Shown here: positions 51,235 through 58,567 of the stretch, one piece after another
Layout: each line of letters starts with the position of its first letter
Position numbering within the stretch: the first letter of the stretch is position 1
Assembly (NCBI GenBank): GCA_003343905.1
Contig: QAKI01000007.1
Location: 27,357 to 91,356 of the forward strand
Source: Subdoligranulum variabile
GTDB taxonomy: Bacteria; Bacillota; Clostridia; Oscillospirales; Ruminococcaceae
Length of the DNA: 64,000 nt
Direction of reading: 5' to 3'
Position numbers and translations under genes: made by a program
Notes under the pieces: generated by a model
The model's database searches: none
Told to the model about the DNA's origin: nothing
The model's input: the letters and a program-made list of their open reading frames with translations, nothing else

Positions 51235-53199
51235 ATGAACCAAAACTTCTGGTGCGCCGACCCGGCCGCCGCCGCGGCGGCCCTGCGGCAGCAATACCCC
51301 GAAGCCGCGCGTCTGGCCTGCGCCATTGCCGACGACGTGTGCGCCCACCGTTTCTTGTTCCGCGACCATTGGGAGATGGAGCGCACCCACGAGCCGGTGC
51401 AGTTCGGCCCGCGGGAACAGGACATCGACTGGGCCTGCATCCCGGCGGGGGACCCCGAATGGCTCTACGCCATGAACCGGCATACCAGCTTTGTGAATCT
51501 GGCCAAGGCGTGGCGGCTGACCGGCGATGAACACTATGCGCAGCACTATGCCCGCCTGATCGCGGACTGGATCGACCGGGTGCCCCTGACCGAAGAGAGC
51601 AAAAAGGATACCTGGCGCAGCCTGGAAGCGGGCCTGCGGTGCGAAAACTGGCTGCGCGCGCTGGAACTGCTGGCGGGCAGCGGCGTGCCGGACGCCGCCC
51701 TGCGCCAAAAGATCGAAGCCAGCCTGCGGCAGCACGGGGACTACCTGGCCGTGGCCAGCAACGACTTCCACCGCCTGTCCAACTGGGGCGTGCTGCAGGA
51801 CCACGGGCTGTTCCTGCTGGGCGTGTACTTTGACCGGGAGGACTGGCGGCGGCTGGCGGTGGACCGCCTGGACGAAAACCTGCATCACTCGGTATTCGGG
51901 GACGGCAGCCAGTGGGAGCAAAGCCCCATGTACCACTGCGAGGTGCTGCACAACGCCCTGGACGTGGTCCATGTGGCCCGGCAGTCCGGCGTGCCGCTGC
52001 CCGATACTTTCTGCGACGCCGTACACCGTATGTGTACGGCGCTGGCCGCCTGGGTCAAGCCCGACGGCCGCCTGCCCATGCAGTCGGATTCCGACGATAT
52101 GGACGCCCGCGACCTGCTGGCCGCCGGTGCGCTGGTCTTTGGCGACGGCGCGCTGCGGGCCGCCGCGGGGCCGGACCTTCTGCCGGAAAACCTCTGGGAC
52201 TTCGGCCCCGAAGCCGCCGCCCGCTACGCCGCGCTCACGCCGGACCCGGCCGCGCTGGGTTCCGCCGCCCTGCCGGACAGCGGCAACTATATGCTGCGCG
52301 GGGCCGACGGCGCCTGGGCGCACATGCACTGCGGCTGCCTGGGTTCCGGCCACGGCCACGCCGACCTGCTGCACCTGGACGCGGGCATCGCCGGGGAGGA
52401 CGTGCTCATCGACGCGGGCCGCTATACCTATGTGGACTCCGAGATTCGCCGCCGCCTCAAGCTGCCCGCCGCCCACAACACCACGCGGGTGGACGGGCAG
52501 GACTTCAGCGCCTGCGTGGACAGTTGGGGCTACAGCCGCCTGGCCGTGCCCCTGAAAGGCGAATACCGCTTTACGCCCGTGGCCGACTATGTATCGGGCC
52601 TGCACCTGGGGTATCTGGACCGGGGCGCGGTAGTGGGCCGCAAGGTGGTCTTTTTGAAGGAACAGGGCCTTGTGGTGATCTTCGACCAGCTCTACGCCGC
52701 CAGCGGCCACCTGTTTGAACAGAACTTCCACCTGGGGGCCGGGACCGTCACGCCCGCCGACGGCGGCGCATTGTGGCAGGGCCGCGGGGCCGCCGCCCGG
52801 CTGCTCTGCCTGGGCGATGGGCTGGAACAGGAATGGAGCCGCCAGCCGTTTTCCCCGGAATACAACCGGCTGGAGACCGACGGCGTGCTGACCTGCCGCC
52901 GCCGGACCGACGGCTTCAACTGGTTCGTGACGGTGCTTTCGATGGACAGGGGCAGCCAGCCCCGCCCGGTCACGGCGGAACTGCTGCCGGTGCGGCGCGT
53001 GCGCCGGGGCGATACGCTGCCCGCCGCCATGGCACAGGCCGTGCGCATCGTCAAGGACGGGCGCGAAAGCGTGGTCCTGGCCTGCCACGGCGAGGTCATC
53101 AGCGAGGTGGACCTGCTGGAAGCGGGCGGCTGCACGGGCTACGGCAAGCTGCTGGTGTTCACCGGCGGCTGCGCGCGTGGGCTTTGCCTGGCCTGGTAA
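51235..53199 (+). CDS. Heparinase II/III-family polysaccharide lyase
   Basis: A 654-residue protein with an N-terminal alpha-toroid (residues 50-340: YAMNRHTSFVNLAKAWRLTG, NWLRALELLAGSG, VASNDFHRLSNWGVLQDHGL) and a C-terminal beta-sandwich domain starting near 350 (GHGHADLLHLDAGIAGEDVL, IDAGRYTYV). Asn, His and Tyr residues in those motifs match the family's catalytic and metal positions. No signal peptide is seen, so it would act inside on imported oligosaccharides. ATG 51235 follows GAGGAG; GTG 51223 is an unlikely alternative. Together with GH88 it suggests glycosaminoglycan use. Confidence 0.9.
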   Translation: MNQNFWCADPAAAAAALRQQYPEAARLACAIADDVCAHRFLFRDHWEMERTHEPVQFGPREQDIDWACIPAGDPEWLYAMNRHTSFVNLAKAWRLTGDEHYAQHYARLIADWIDRVPLTEESKKDTWRSLEAGLRCENWLRALELLAGSGVPDAALRQKIEASLRQHGDYLAVASNDFHRLSNWGVLQDHGLFLLGVYFDREDWRRLAVDRLDENLHHSVFGDGSQWEQSPMYHCEVLHNALDVVHVARQSGVPLPDTFCDAVHRMCTALAAWVKPDGRLPMQSDSDDMDARDLLAAGALVFGDGALRAAAGPDLLPENLWDFGPEAAARYAALTPDPAALGSAALPDSGNYMLRGADGAWAHMHCGCLGSGHGHADLLHLDAGIAGEDVLIDAGRYTYVDSEIRRRLKLPAAHNTTRVDGQDFSACVDSWGYSRLAVPLKGEYRFTPVADYVSGLHLGYLDRGAVVGRKVVFLKEQGLVVIFDQLYAASGHLFEQNFHLGAGTVTPADGGALWQGRGAAARLLCLGDGLEQEWSRQPFSPEYNRLETDGVLTCRRRTDGFNWFVTVLSMDRGSQPRPVTAELLPVRRVRRGDTLPAAMAQAVRIVKDGRESVVLACHGEVISEVDLLEAGGCTGYGKLLVFTGGCARGLCLAW

Positions 53200-53227
53200 C
53201 GCGGCCCTTGCGGCAATAAACGGACAA

Positions 53228-53260
53228 AACCGGGGACGGGCGCTTGGCCCGTCCCCGGTT
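53228..53260 (+). terminator. Bidirectional hairpin after the lyase gene
   Basis: AACCGGGGACGGGC and GCCCGTCCCCGGTT form a 14-bp stem between the converging lyase and flavodoxin genes; T runs are short on both sides. Confidence 0.75.
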
Positions 53261-53281
53261 CGTCTGCCCGGAAGCGTTCCT

Positions 53282-53758
53282 TTACGGTTCCAGGTGCGTG
53301 GCCCAATCGGCCAGTTCGTCGATGGTTCGGCCGTTGGCAAAGAATCCCTTTTGCCATAGCGCCTGCGGGCAAAGGGCCTGGAGGGACGCTTCGGCCTTTT
53401 CTATGCCGGACTGGTGTGAAGTGACGAAGATGCCGATGGTCTTACCCGAAAAATCGTACTGCTTCAAAAAGCTCCGTATAATGTTAGGCTCTTTCAGGAA
53501 CCAAATCGGGAACCCCAGAATGACGGTGCCGTACTGGTCCATGTTGTGGATCTGCCCGTCAATTTCCGGTTCGCGCTTCGTGAGGTACTCTTTCATCGTC
53601 CGTGAGAGCGGATTCTTCCAGTTCAGGTCCTTTTCCGTATAGGGGATTTTGGGCTTGATCTCATACAGCGTGGCGCCGATCCGCTGTGCCAGTGCAGCCG
53701 CCAGTTTTTTGTTTGTGCCGCCGGTCGAAAAATAGGCGACCAATACATTCTTGCTCAT
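53282..53758 (-). CDS. Flavodoxin-like protein
   Basis: A 158-residue FMN-binding protein: N-terminal VLVAYFSTGGTNKKLAAALA (phosphate-binding loop), then VILGFPIWFLKEPNIIRSFL and GIFVTSHQSGIEKAE, the flavin-contacting loops. Such flavodoxins carry electrons or act as quinone reductases in stress responses. It is divergent from an HxlR regulator gene. In several Firmicutes HxlR-type proteins (YodB, HypR) sense quinones or hypochlorite and control neighbouring flavin enzymes, so the same is inferred here. Confidence 0.92.
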   Translation of the reverse strand: MSKNVLVAYFSTGGTNKKLAAALAQRIGATLYEIKPKIPYTEKDLNWKNPLSRTMKEYLTKREPEIDGQIHNMDQYGTVILGFPIWFLKEPNIIRSFLKQYDFSGKTIGIFVTSHQSGIEKAEASLQALCPQALWQKGFFANGRTIDELADWATHLEP

Positions 53759-53787
53759 GTTTTTGCCTCCGTTTTATAGGGCGTCTG

Positions 53788-53862
53788 TTGACTTTGCCCT
53801 GTACGTTTATTATACTATGTAGCAATATGGTTTCAAGTACGCAGTTTTTGGGTACTATGTAC
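53788..53862. promoter_or_regulatory. Overlapping divergent promoters of flavodoxin and HxlR genes
   Basis: Rightward: TTGACT (53788-53793) and TATACT (53811-53816), 17-bp spacer. Leftward: TTGAAA (complement of 53831-53836) and TATAAT (complement of 53809-53814), 16-bp spacer. The two -10 boxes overlap on opposite strands, so only one polymerase can bind. GTACTATGTAC (53852-53862) and AAGTAC (53835-53840) are candidate HxlR sites. Confidence 0.75.
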
Positions 53863-53891
53863 GGCGGGCGATACAAAGGAGTTAAAATATT

Positions 53892-54254
53892 ATGCTGAGT
53901 TTTGAGGAATACCAAAAGTCTATCCAACGGGTCGACCCGGAACGCGATGCCACGTGCCCGGTCAGCAGGGCATTGACGTTGTTCAGCGGCAAGTGGAATC
54001 TTCGGGTGCTTTTTGAACTGAGCAAAACGGATTCTATGCGCTTTGGGCAGTTGAAAAAGCAGATACCGGGCATTACCAACACCATGCTGTCCGGTACGCT
54101 GAAACTTCTGGAAGAAAAGGGACTGGTCCACCGTACCCAGTATAACGAGATACCGCCCCACACGGAATACAGTCTTTCGGAAAGTGGAAAAGGGCTTTAT
54201 GCCGTGTTTATTTCCATTTTGGAATGGTCCCGGCAATATGCCGTCGGTAACTGA
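53892..54254 (+). CDS. HxlR-family regulator
   Basis: A 120-residue winged-helix protein: CPVSRALTLFSGKWNLRVLF, then MRFGQLKKQIPGITNTMLSG and PPHTEYSLSESGKGL, the family pattern. A single early cysteine (residue 22) lies where redox-sensing YodB/HypR proteins have theirs. It is divergent from the flavodoxin gene and is the probable repressor of the shared promoter. Confidence 0.93.
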   Translation: MLSFEEYQKSIQRVDPERDATCPVSRALTLFSGKWNLRVLFELSKTDSMRFGQLKKQIPGITNTMLSGTLKLLEEKGLVHRTQYNEIPPHTEYSLSESGKGLYAVFISILEWSRQYAVGN

Positions 54255-54299
54255 CCCCCGGCCCCTTGTGCCCGGCGGGCGGCCCGCAGGCCACCGGGG

Positions 54300-54465
54300 G
54301 AACAGGCGTTCCGGGTGCAGCAAAAACAGGCGGACCTGGCGCAGTTTGAACAGTTGCAGCAGGAATACCCGGCGCGCGGGTATCAGGCAATGATTGAAAA
54401 GACGGCCGGCGAGATAGGCGCGCTGCGGCGAACGGCAGGACCACTTTGCGCTGGAAAAAGAATAA
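54300..54465 (+). pseudogene. Decayed 3' end of an unidentified gene
   Basis: In one frame EQAFRVQQKQADLAQFEQLQ and then QEYPARGYQAMIEKTAGEIG read like a helical effector end, and the last residues (ERQDHFALEKE, stop at 54463-54465) follow in another frame, suggesting a one-base shift. No start or upstream part exists. It recalls the end of MerR-type effector domains, but this is weak. A good terminator follows. Confidence 0.4.
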
Positions 54466-54467
54466 GA

Positions 54468-54497
54468 AACGGCGGCTTGGAAAAAGCCGCCGTTTTT
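54468..54497 (+). terminator. Terminator after the gene remnant
   Basis: AACGGCGGCTT and AAGCCGCCGTT form an 11-bp stem followed by TTT. Confidence 0.8.
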
Positions 54498-54594
54498 GTC
54501 TGCCCGGAACGGGGTACGTTTTTGACAAACAGGAATATATGAAAAAAGAATACGTTTTGTATTGCCTGACGCTGCTCGGAAAAGGGCTGCTCCA

Positions 54595-54664
54595 AAATGT
54601 CAAAAACTCTTGACATTTCGCCGCGGCTCTGCTATACTGAAAATGTCAAAAGGATTTGACATTT
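54595..54664 (+). promoter_or_regulatory. Consensus promoter with two identical palindromic operators
   Basis: TTGACA (54610-54615) and TATACT (54633-54638) have a 17-bp spacer. AAATGTCAA-N6-TTGACATTT occurs twice, at 54595-54618 (over the -35) and 54641-54664 (just after the -10). The XRE protein encoded downstream is the likely ligand. Confidence 0.88.
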
Positions 54665-56230
54665 AATGGCTGGAATGTATGGACGATGGAAAGGAGCGTG
54701 GCAGGTATGGCCGTTGCAGGTATGTCGATTGGCGCAGTCATTTTTGGAGTGATCATTTTCCTTGTGTTCCCCGCGTTGGACATTTTCATGCTGGTGTCGC
54801 TTTTGCGGCCGGGCGATGAACGCAACCAGGTCATTGTGTGGAAAGCCAGCGCCTGGACGATGTTGGCGGTCGCGGGTGGCACGGTCCTGCAAATCGTGGA
54901 AAACACCGTGACAGGCCAGTATGAGGGCATCAACCCCTATACCCACCTGGCCGTGATCTCCACCCTCTATTTCGTGGCGCTCCTGTACTATAAACGGAAG
55001 CACGGGGGCTGATATGGAAAACATCATCCGGGAAAGGCGGAAGCAGCTGGGCCTGTCGCAGGAGGAACTGGCGAAACGGTGCGGTGTTTCCCGCCAGACG
55101 GTCAACGCCATCGAAAACAACAAGTACGACCCCACGCTGGTGCTGGCGTTCAGCCTGGCGCGGGAACTGCAGGTCACGGTGGACGAACTGTTTACCCCCA
55201 CGGCAACGGCATAAACGCAGGCGCGCATCCCCGCGGGGAAAAATTGATCGCCGCAGGGCGGTATGGCGGCAGAGCCATGCCGCCCTGCTTTCTTTGCCGT
55301 TCCACAGCCTTGACCGGCGCCCGGCGCAGGGCGATGCCATTTCATCGTGTTTTTCCGTGCGCCGGGCAGATGGCGCAGGCCGGCCTCCATCTGCCCGGCT
55401 ATAAAATCATGGCCGCACAGATGATAGATCCGCTTTGCCTTGTGTATTTTGGACAAGCCGGATTGCGGGTCGCCGGTCACATAGTTCAACAAACCGTCGT
55501 AATAGAGCATGGGAACTTTCCAGGCCAGCATAGAGGGGTCGGCCGTCAGTTCCCGCAGTTTCTCGACTGCTCTTTTGGCAAGGGTATATTGCCCGCTGCA
55601 AATCAGCGGATAAAGATTGTTCACCAGCAAATGAGACAGATATACCGGATGATCCGGATGTGCTTTGTACTTTTCCAAAGTTTCCCAGGCCGTAAGAAAA
55701 AGTGAGGTTTTCACGTCGCCGTTCTCAAATAGAAAACTCATATCAGAAAAGATGCGAATTTCAGAGAAGGACCAGGTCTCCACATCAAACAGGTACTTCT
55801 GGATGTGGCTTTTGGCAGCCTGATACGCGGATGAATTTTGATGAGCGGGATTTCCATATACGGACTTTAATACTTCGATCTCTGCGCGCCGTAATCTGCT
55901 GGAGGGAGTTTGCGCTGCCTTCCCTTCGTCCTGCAAGTTCGTTTCTATAGCCGCAGAATAGAGAGGATCGTTTTGCAGCCGTTCCAGATCGACGTTCAGC
56001 AAAGGTTCATGGCAGGGCGCTGTTTTGTACTGGCTGTGTATCAGAAGAAGTTCATCCACAGGGACCATGAGCCGATCCAAGATCTTCAGCATGAGATGAA
56101 ACTTGATGTCATACATCCCTTTCTCAAAATCAATGGCAAAAGACTTGCTCAAAATGCCCGTATAGATTTCTTTCTGCGAAAAGCCTTTGCTCAATCTGAT
56201 CTTGCGAATGGTAATCCCATAGGTTTCCAT
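54632..56230 (-). CDS. Rgg/GadR/MutR-family regulator, natural stop apparently lost
   Basis: The N-terminus ITIRKIRLSKGFSQKEIYTG, SFAIDFEKGMYDIKFHLMLK is the classic Rgg helix-turn-helix, followed by a TPR-like peptide-binding region (FDVETWSFSEIRIFSDMSFL to FIAGQMEAGL). Rgg proteins are 280-300 residues and respond to short peptides. Family-like sequence ends at about residue 295 (near 55345). From there the frame stays open to 54632, antisense to the XRE operon. The functional gene is probably 55340-56230, with a missing or mutated stop. ATG 56230 is chosen by family alignment. Confidence 0.75.
   Translation of the reverse strand: METYGITIRKIRLSKGFSQKEIYTGILSKSFAIDFEKGMYDIKFHLMLKILDRLMVPVDELLLIHSQYKTAPCHEPLLNVDLERLQNDPLYSAAIETNLQDEGKAAQTPSSRLRRAEIEVLKSVYGNPAHQNSSAYQAAKSHIQKYLFDVETWSFSEIRIFSDMSFLFENGDVKTSLFLTAWETLEKYKAHPDHPVYLSHLLVNNLYPLICSGQYTLAKRAVEKLRELTADPSMLAWKVPMLYYDGLLNYVTGDPQSGLSKIHKAKRIYHLCGHDFIAGQMEAGLRHLPGARKNTMKWHRPAPGAGQGCGTAKKAGRHGSAAIPPCGDQFFPAGMRACVYAVAVGVNSSSTVTCSSRARLNASTSVGSYLLFSMALTVWRETPHRFASSSCDRPSCFRLSRMMFSISAPVLPFIVQERHEIEGGDHGQVGIGVDALILACHGVFHDLQDRATRDRQHRPGAGFPHNDLVAFIARPQKRHQHENVQRGEHKENDHSKNDCANRHTCNGHTCHAPFHRPYIPAIKCQILLTFSV
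54707..55012 (+). CDS. Small membrane protein cotranscribed with an XRE regulator
   Basis: A 101-residue protein with three membrane helices (SIGAVIFGVIIFLVFPALDI; SAWTMLAVAGGTVLQIVENT; THLAVISTLYFVALLYY) and a basic end (KRKHGG). ATG 54707 has AAAGGAG eight bases upstream; ATG 54689 is less well placed. It ends one base before the XRE gene. Two-gene units of this kind (DUF2178/DUF3796-like membrane protein plus HTH) are common in Firmicutes, function unknown. Confidence 0.75.
   Translation: MAVAGMSIGAVIFGVIIFLVFPALDIFMLVSLLRPGDERNQVIVWKASAWTMLAVAGGTVLQIVENTVTGQYEGINPYTHLAVISTLYFVALLYYKRKHGG
55014..55214 (+). CDS. XRE-family HTH regulator, 66 residues
   Basis: A minimal Cro/CI-type DNA-binding protein: IIRERRKQLGLSQEELAKRC, GVSRQTVNAIENNKYDPTLV, then a short dimerisation tail. 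It matches YgzD/YozG-type single-domain repressors. It follows the membrane-protein gene by one base and probably represses the shared promoter at its two palindromes. Confidence 0.93.
   Translation: MENIIRERRKQLGLSQEELAKRCGVSRQTVNAIENNKYDPTLVLAFSLARELQVTVDELFTPTATA
55253..55293 (+). terminator. Terminator of the XRE operon
   Basis: GCAGGGCGG...CCGCCCTGC with an inner ATGGC/GCCAT stem, followed by TTTCTTT. Confidence 0.85.
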
Positions 56231-56300
56231 GATCTTCACCGCTTTCTGTACTTCATAGTATAGCATCCTGAATACAAATGGTCGGAATACTCGGACTTAT

Positions 56301-56329
56301 TTCGCGTTGCTGACTGCGATTTTTATAAT
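56301..56329 (+). promoter_or_regulatory. Probable promoter of the 48-residue ORF
   Basis: TATAAT (56324-56329) is consensus, but the -35 at 17 bp (TTCGCG, 56301-56306) is poor, which would suit activation by the divergent Rgg protein. TCGGA-N4-TCGGA at 56282-56295 is a possible direct-repeat site. Confidence 0.5.
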
Positions 56330-56352
56330 GAGAGGGAAAGGAGGTGCCGTAT

Positions 56353-56499
56353 ATGGAAAAAAGCACGATCCCCGGAACGAAAATCATAAAAATTGTCGCC
56401 GGGAAGAAAGACGGGGAAGAAAAGGTGCGGAAAGATCTGGAAAAGATCGGCAGGATCGAACGCCTGGGCAAAGCATTCAAAAGTGCCTTTTCGCTGTAA
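56353..56499 (+). CDS. Small basic peptide gene divergent from the Rgg regulator, 48 residues
   Basis: ATG 56353 follows a strong AAAGGAGG site. The product begins MEKSTIPGTKIIKIVAGKKD and ends GKAFKSAFSL; it is highly charged with a hydrophobic stretch near residues 10-15 and at the end, and has no signal peptide. Rgg regulators often sit beside short peptide genes whose processed C-termini are signals. A role as signal precursor or as a target gene is inference. Confidence 0.6.
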   Translation: MEKSTIPGTKIIKIVAGKKDGEEKVRKDLEKIGRIERLGKAFKSAFSL

Positions 56500-56616
56500 G
56501 TTGTCCCCCTGTTCCCGGGCGGCCGCACCCATGGCGGCTGTTTTATGCCCCGGCAGGGGGGGCGGGCGCATGCAGGAAAAGGTAAACGATCCAAAATCTG
56601 CTGTTCGCGCCAGTTT

Positions 56617-56796
56617 GTAGGGCGGGGTCTTGACCCCGCCGCAGGAGCGTTCCGGCAGGCACGGCGTTCCCACAGAACCGCCCGGTTCCCCGTTGGACGC
56701 AGGGGCGGCGTGTACGCCGCCCGTGGGTGTTTCCCATGACCTGTGACCCTTCGGGCAAGGCAGCCACCGCCCGGCGGGGTCAAGACCCCGCCCTAC
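56617..56796. repeat. 180-bp segment bounded by 25-bp perfect inverted repeats
   Basis: The left end GTAGGGCGGGGTCTTGACCC (56617 on) and right end CGGCGGGGTCAAGACCCCGC (56772-56796) are exact reverse complements over 25 bp, and each is itself a GGCGGGGTC/GACCCCGCC palindrome. A third copy of one end lies at 10684-10708. The inside codes for nothing obvious. Beyond it, 56797-56828 resembles the 3' end of the XRE gene at 55190-55220. Confidence 0.75.
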
Positions 56797-56828
56797 GGTT
56801 TACCACCACGGCAACGGTATGAACGCAG

Positions 56829-56858
56829 GCGGCCGCGCCTTTTGGCGCGGCCGCTTTT
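56829..56858 (+). terminator. Strong hairpin with T tail
   Basis: GCGGCCGCGCC and GGCGCGGCCGC with a TTTT loop, then TTTTCT on the plus strand. It lies 100 bases past the leftward response-regulator gene and may act on both strands. Confidence 0.7.
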
Positions 56859-56958
56859 CTGTATAGAAACAAGGGGGCGTCCCCGGCGGGCGGCCTTTTC
56901 AGACCGCGCGGAACGCGGGAACGTCCCCGCAGGCTTCCCCCGGCAAGCCCCGGTGCGG

Positions 56959-58563
56959 TCAGTCCGCCTTGTCGCCGTTCTGGGCCTGCTTCTGGTACTC
57001 GGTGGGGGTCATGCCGGTGTAGCGTTTGAACACGCGGGTGAAGTAGTAGGCGTTGTCGAACCCCAGCATATAGCTGATCTCGTAAATGCGCAGGCGGCCC
57101 TCCCGGATCAATTCCTGCGCGCGCTTGCATTTGACCTCGTTCACATAGTCCATCAGGTTCTGGTTGTATTCTTTCTTGAACAGCCCCGACAGATACCCCG
57201 GCGAGATGCAGACGTAATCCGCCACGTCCTGCAGCATGATGTGCTTTTCCACGTTGTCATGCACATAACGGCAGGCTTTTTCCACCAGTTGGGACCGGCT
57301 GTGCCCGCTCTGGGCCAGTTGCTCGGTCAGCTCGTTTTTGGCCGTTTGCAGCCATTGCAGCACCAGGTCGCGGGTAGCCAGCCGCTCGATGGGCGGCCAG
57401 TCCCGGACGAAATCCTCGCCCAGGCGGGCGGCCAGCACGCCGCGGATCTCGCCGCACAGCCACAGGGCCTGGCTTTTCTGGTGGGGCACCGTGCGCACGC
57501 GCTCGATGGCGCGGTCCAGCAGCGCCGAACAGGCCCCGGCGTTTTTGGCCTGCACCTCGGCGTCCAGCCGCCCGGCGATGCCCGCCAGCGACAGCCGCCC
57601 CCACTCGACGGCGGGCAGTTCGTCGTAGAACATCCGGGTCCCGGCGCCGGTCAGGTAGTAGTGGTCGCGCAGGGCGAACACCTGGGTGCGGCATTCGTCC
57701 AGGTCGCCGCCGCCGTCAAAGCGGCGGGTGCCCAGCACGCAGGGCTGCGCCTGGGTGATGGTGGCGCTGGCGGTGGCCAGCTTTTCGGCATAGGTGCGCA
57801 GCTTCTTCTCCCAACCGTCCTGCGGCAGGTCCCAGCACAGCAAAAAGAGCGCCTCGCTCTGGGCCGGGGCTTCGGGGGCCAGCAGCACAAAGGCGGGGAA
57901 CAGGTTGCGGGCCAGTTTTTCACAAAGTTCGCGCTGCCAGTTGAAAAGCCGCGCGCGCTCGCTCTCAGAAAATTCGCCGTAGCCCGGCACCGCGTCAAAG
58001 CGGATGGGGATGTAGGCGGCGGCATAGCCGGTCAGCGCGCCGTTGTCGCGCAGCACTTCGGCCGCGGCCGTGCAGGACGCGCCCGCCTGCGCCAGGATCA
58101 CCGAGAGAAAGGCGTTTTCCAGCAGGGCGCGGCGGCTGTCGGCCAGGCAGTCCGCCGCGGCTTCGGCGCGGGCCAGACGGCGGCGGTTGTCGCATTCTTC
58201 CTTGGCGCGTTTCAGGCTGGCTTCCAGCGCGGCTTCGTCCAGGTCGCTTTTGACAAGATAATCCGCCGAGCGGTGGCGCAGCGATTCCCGCGCAAGCTGG
58301 AAGTCCCGGTGGTTCGTCAGCATGATGAACACCACTTCAGGAAATTCTTCGGCGGCGCGCTGCAGCAGGTCCATGCCCGAAAGCACCGGCATGGCGATGT
58401 CGCAGATGACGATGTCGGGGTGCAGCGTGCGCAGGGCTTCCAGCGCCTGCTGGCCGTTGCCGGCGGTCCCGGCGATCTGGCAGCCGTTCTTCTGCCAGTC
58501 GATCATGAACTTGATGCCCGCCAGGATCAGCGGCTCGTCGTCCACCAACAGAACTTGATACAT
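56959..58563 (-). CDS. YesN-type response regulator with AraC DNA-binding domain
   Basis: A 534-residue regulator. The receiver domain at residues 1-120 has DDEP, the phospho-accepting aspartate D54 in VICDIAMPVLSG, and K104 in DYLVKSDL. A long middle region of unclear fold follows, then an AraC-type double helix-turn-helix at the end (IMLQDVADYVCISPGYLSGL, FKKEYNQNLMDYVNEVKCKR, YEISYMLGFDNAYYFTRVFK). YesN proteins usually control nearby sugar transporters; the CUT1 importer and lyase genes 8-11 kb away are candidates. It follows the kinase gene by four bases. Confidence 0.95.
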   Translation of the reverse strand: MYQVLLVDDEPLILAGIKFMIDWQKNGCQIAGTAGNGQQALEALRTLHPDIVICDIAMPVLSGMDLLQRAAEEFPEVVFIMLTNHRDFQLARESLRHRSADYLVKSDLDEAALEASLKRAKEECDNRRRLARAEAAADCLADSRRALLENAFLSVILAQAGASCTAAAEVLRDNGALTGYAAAYIPIRFDAVPGYGEFSESERARLFNWQRELCEKLARNLFPAFVLLAPEAPAQSEALFLLCWDLPQDGWEKKLRTYAEKLATASATITQAQPCVLGTRRFDGGGDLDECRTQVFALRDHYYLTGAGTRMFYDELPAVEWGRLSLAGIAGRLDAEVQAKNAGACSALLDRAIERVRTVPHQKSQALWLCGEIRGVLAARLGEDFVRDWPPIERLATRDLVLQWLQTAKNELTEQLAQSGHSRSQLVEKACRYVHDNVEKHIMLQDVADYVCISPGYLSGLFKKEYNQNLMDYVNEVKCKRAQELIREGRLRIYEISYMLGFDNAYYFTRVFKRYTGMTPTEYQKQAQNGDKAD

Positions 58564-58567
58564 AGGG

